Shown here one piece after another: positions 63,490 through 64,000 of a DNA stretch of 64,000 nt. The stretch lies in NCBI GenBank assembly GCA_900478215.1, contig LS483478.1, forward strand, positions 868,001 through 932,000, read 5' to 3'. The translations under genes and the position numbers were made by a program. The stretch comes from Salmonella enterica subsp. houtenae serovar Houten. Lineage in GTDB: Bacteria > Pseudomonadota > Gammaproteobacteria > Enterobacterales > Enterobacteriaceae. The notes under the pieces were generated by a model, which ran no database searches, was not told where the DNA came from, and saw only the letters and a program-made list of their open reading frames with translations. Positions within the stretch are counted from its first letter, which is position 1, and every line of letters begins with the position of its first letter.

Positions 63490-64000
63490 ATGGTAGCAAG
63501 TGTAAAAATTCAGGCTCCCGTCGTAATGCCTGGTATGCAAAACGAAATCAGGACGCAGGCCACAGATCTTGCGGCGAATCTTTCCGCCGTCAGAGGAAAT
63601 GCGGCAGCGACGCTATCCGGGGAAATTAAAGGTACTCAACTGGAAGATTTTCCCGCGCTGACCAAACAGGCGAATCTGGAAGAGTTGTTCAACTATGGGA
63701 AAGACGCCGGGGCGTTAAAAGACATTTTTACCAATTCAAATAATGTTGGCGCTAAGAAGGCGGTAATGGAGTTTGCGGGACTCTTTCATTCAGCGCTAGA
63801 CGTCGGCAAAAACTCGTCTGCGGCGAAGGAGCTACTGAAGCAGGTGGGGGAAGAGTATACCGCGCAAATCATGAAAGATGGCCTGACTGATAAATCGGCT
63901 TTTGGGCCATGGACGCCAGGTACTAAGAAGGCGGAAGCGAAACTTGAAACTCTAAAAGATAAACTGTTAGATATCATCAAAGATAATACTGGTGGTGATT
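63490..64000 (+). CDS. sipA: Effector SipA, N-terminal part (runs off window)
   Basis: Actin-binding effector; only the first 170 codons (MVASVKIQAPVVMPGM...DIIKDNTGGD) are in the window. This covers the chaperone (InvB) binding and secretion region and part of the focus-forming domain. The ATG follows AAAGAGG, and the frame stays open to base 64000. Many residues differ from LT2 by memory (GNAAATLSGEIKGTQ, HSALDVGKNSSAAK). Confidence 0.93.
   Translation, partial: MVASVKIQAPVVMPGMQNEIRTQATDLAANLSAVRGNAAATLSGEIKGTQLEDFPALTKQANLEELFNYGKDAGALKDIFTNSNNVGAKKAVMEFAGLFHSALDVGKNSSAAKELLKQVGEEYTAQIMKDGLTDKSAFGPWTPGTKKAEAKLETLKDKLLDIIKDNTGGD

Overview
The window is a chromosomal segment of a Salmonella. 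Gene order from the rlmD 3' end through relA, pyrG, eno, cysJIH, sopD, cysDNC, rpoS and mutS into pathogenicity island 1 (SPI-1) is diagnostic of the genus. The secretion core (InvE, InvA, InvC, Spa proteins) looks almost identical to what I remember of S. Typhimurium LT2. SopD, InvH, InvF, SipD and SipA differ from it at many positions. I therefore suspect a non-subspecies-I S. enterica or S. bongori rather than a common subspecies I serovar; this rests on memory, not on an alignment.

Layout. 1-6500: housekeeping block rlmD(end)-relA-mazG-pyrG-eno; the mazEF toxin-antitoxin pair found here in E. coli is absent. 6500-10650: an AT-rich accessory array inserted between eno and queE. It has two copies of a module of small two-helix membrane proteins (families A and C) around a 261-residue protein (family B), separated by a partial duplication of the 3' end of eno, with several decayed copies. 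10700-16600: queE, queD and the sulfite-reduction operon cysJIH. 16600-18500: effector gene sopD, then the debris of a type I-E CRISPR-Cas locus, namely a 3' piece of cas3 butted against one last repeat. 18500-22750: iap and the sulfate-activation operon cysDNC. 22800-29650: ygbE, ftsB-ispD-ispF-truD-surE-pcm-nlpD-rpoS. 29640-42200: the variable rpoS-mutS interval, with a hydroxyarylic acid decarboxylase operon and its MarR-type regulator, a DeoR-regulated four-carbon acid-sugar operon (ltnD-otnK-otnC-otnI-denD-gntP-type permease), a LysR regulator and a divergent MFS transporter operon. 42241-44802: mutS.

45200-64000: SPI-1, read in from its mutS-side edge: the small RNA invR, the pilotin invH, then the rightward operon invFGEABC-invIJ-spaOPQRS, followed by sicA-sipB-sipC-sipD and the first 170 codons of sipA. 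These genes encode the secretin, export gate, ATPase, stalk, needle-length ruler, C-ring, switch protein, chaperones, translocators and an effector of one type III secretion machine. The mutS-invH gap is only about 600 bases here, shorter than I remember for LT2.

Most interesting: the eno-linked A-B-C array with its duplicated eno arm, mosaic divergence and a nine-G tract in one gene; the scar of the deleted CRISPR-Cas locus; a 31-codon reading frame with a strong ribosome site whose stop overlaps the pyrG start; and the mosaic divergence of the SPI-1 translocators.
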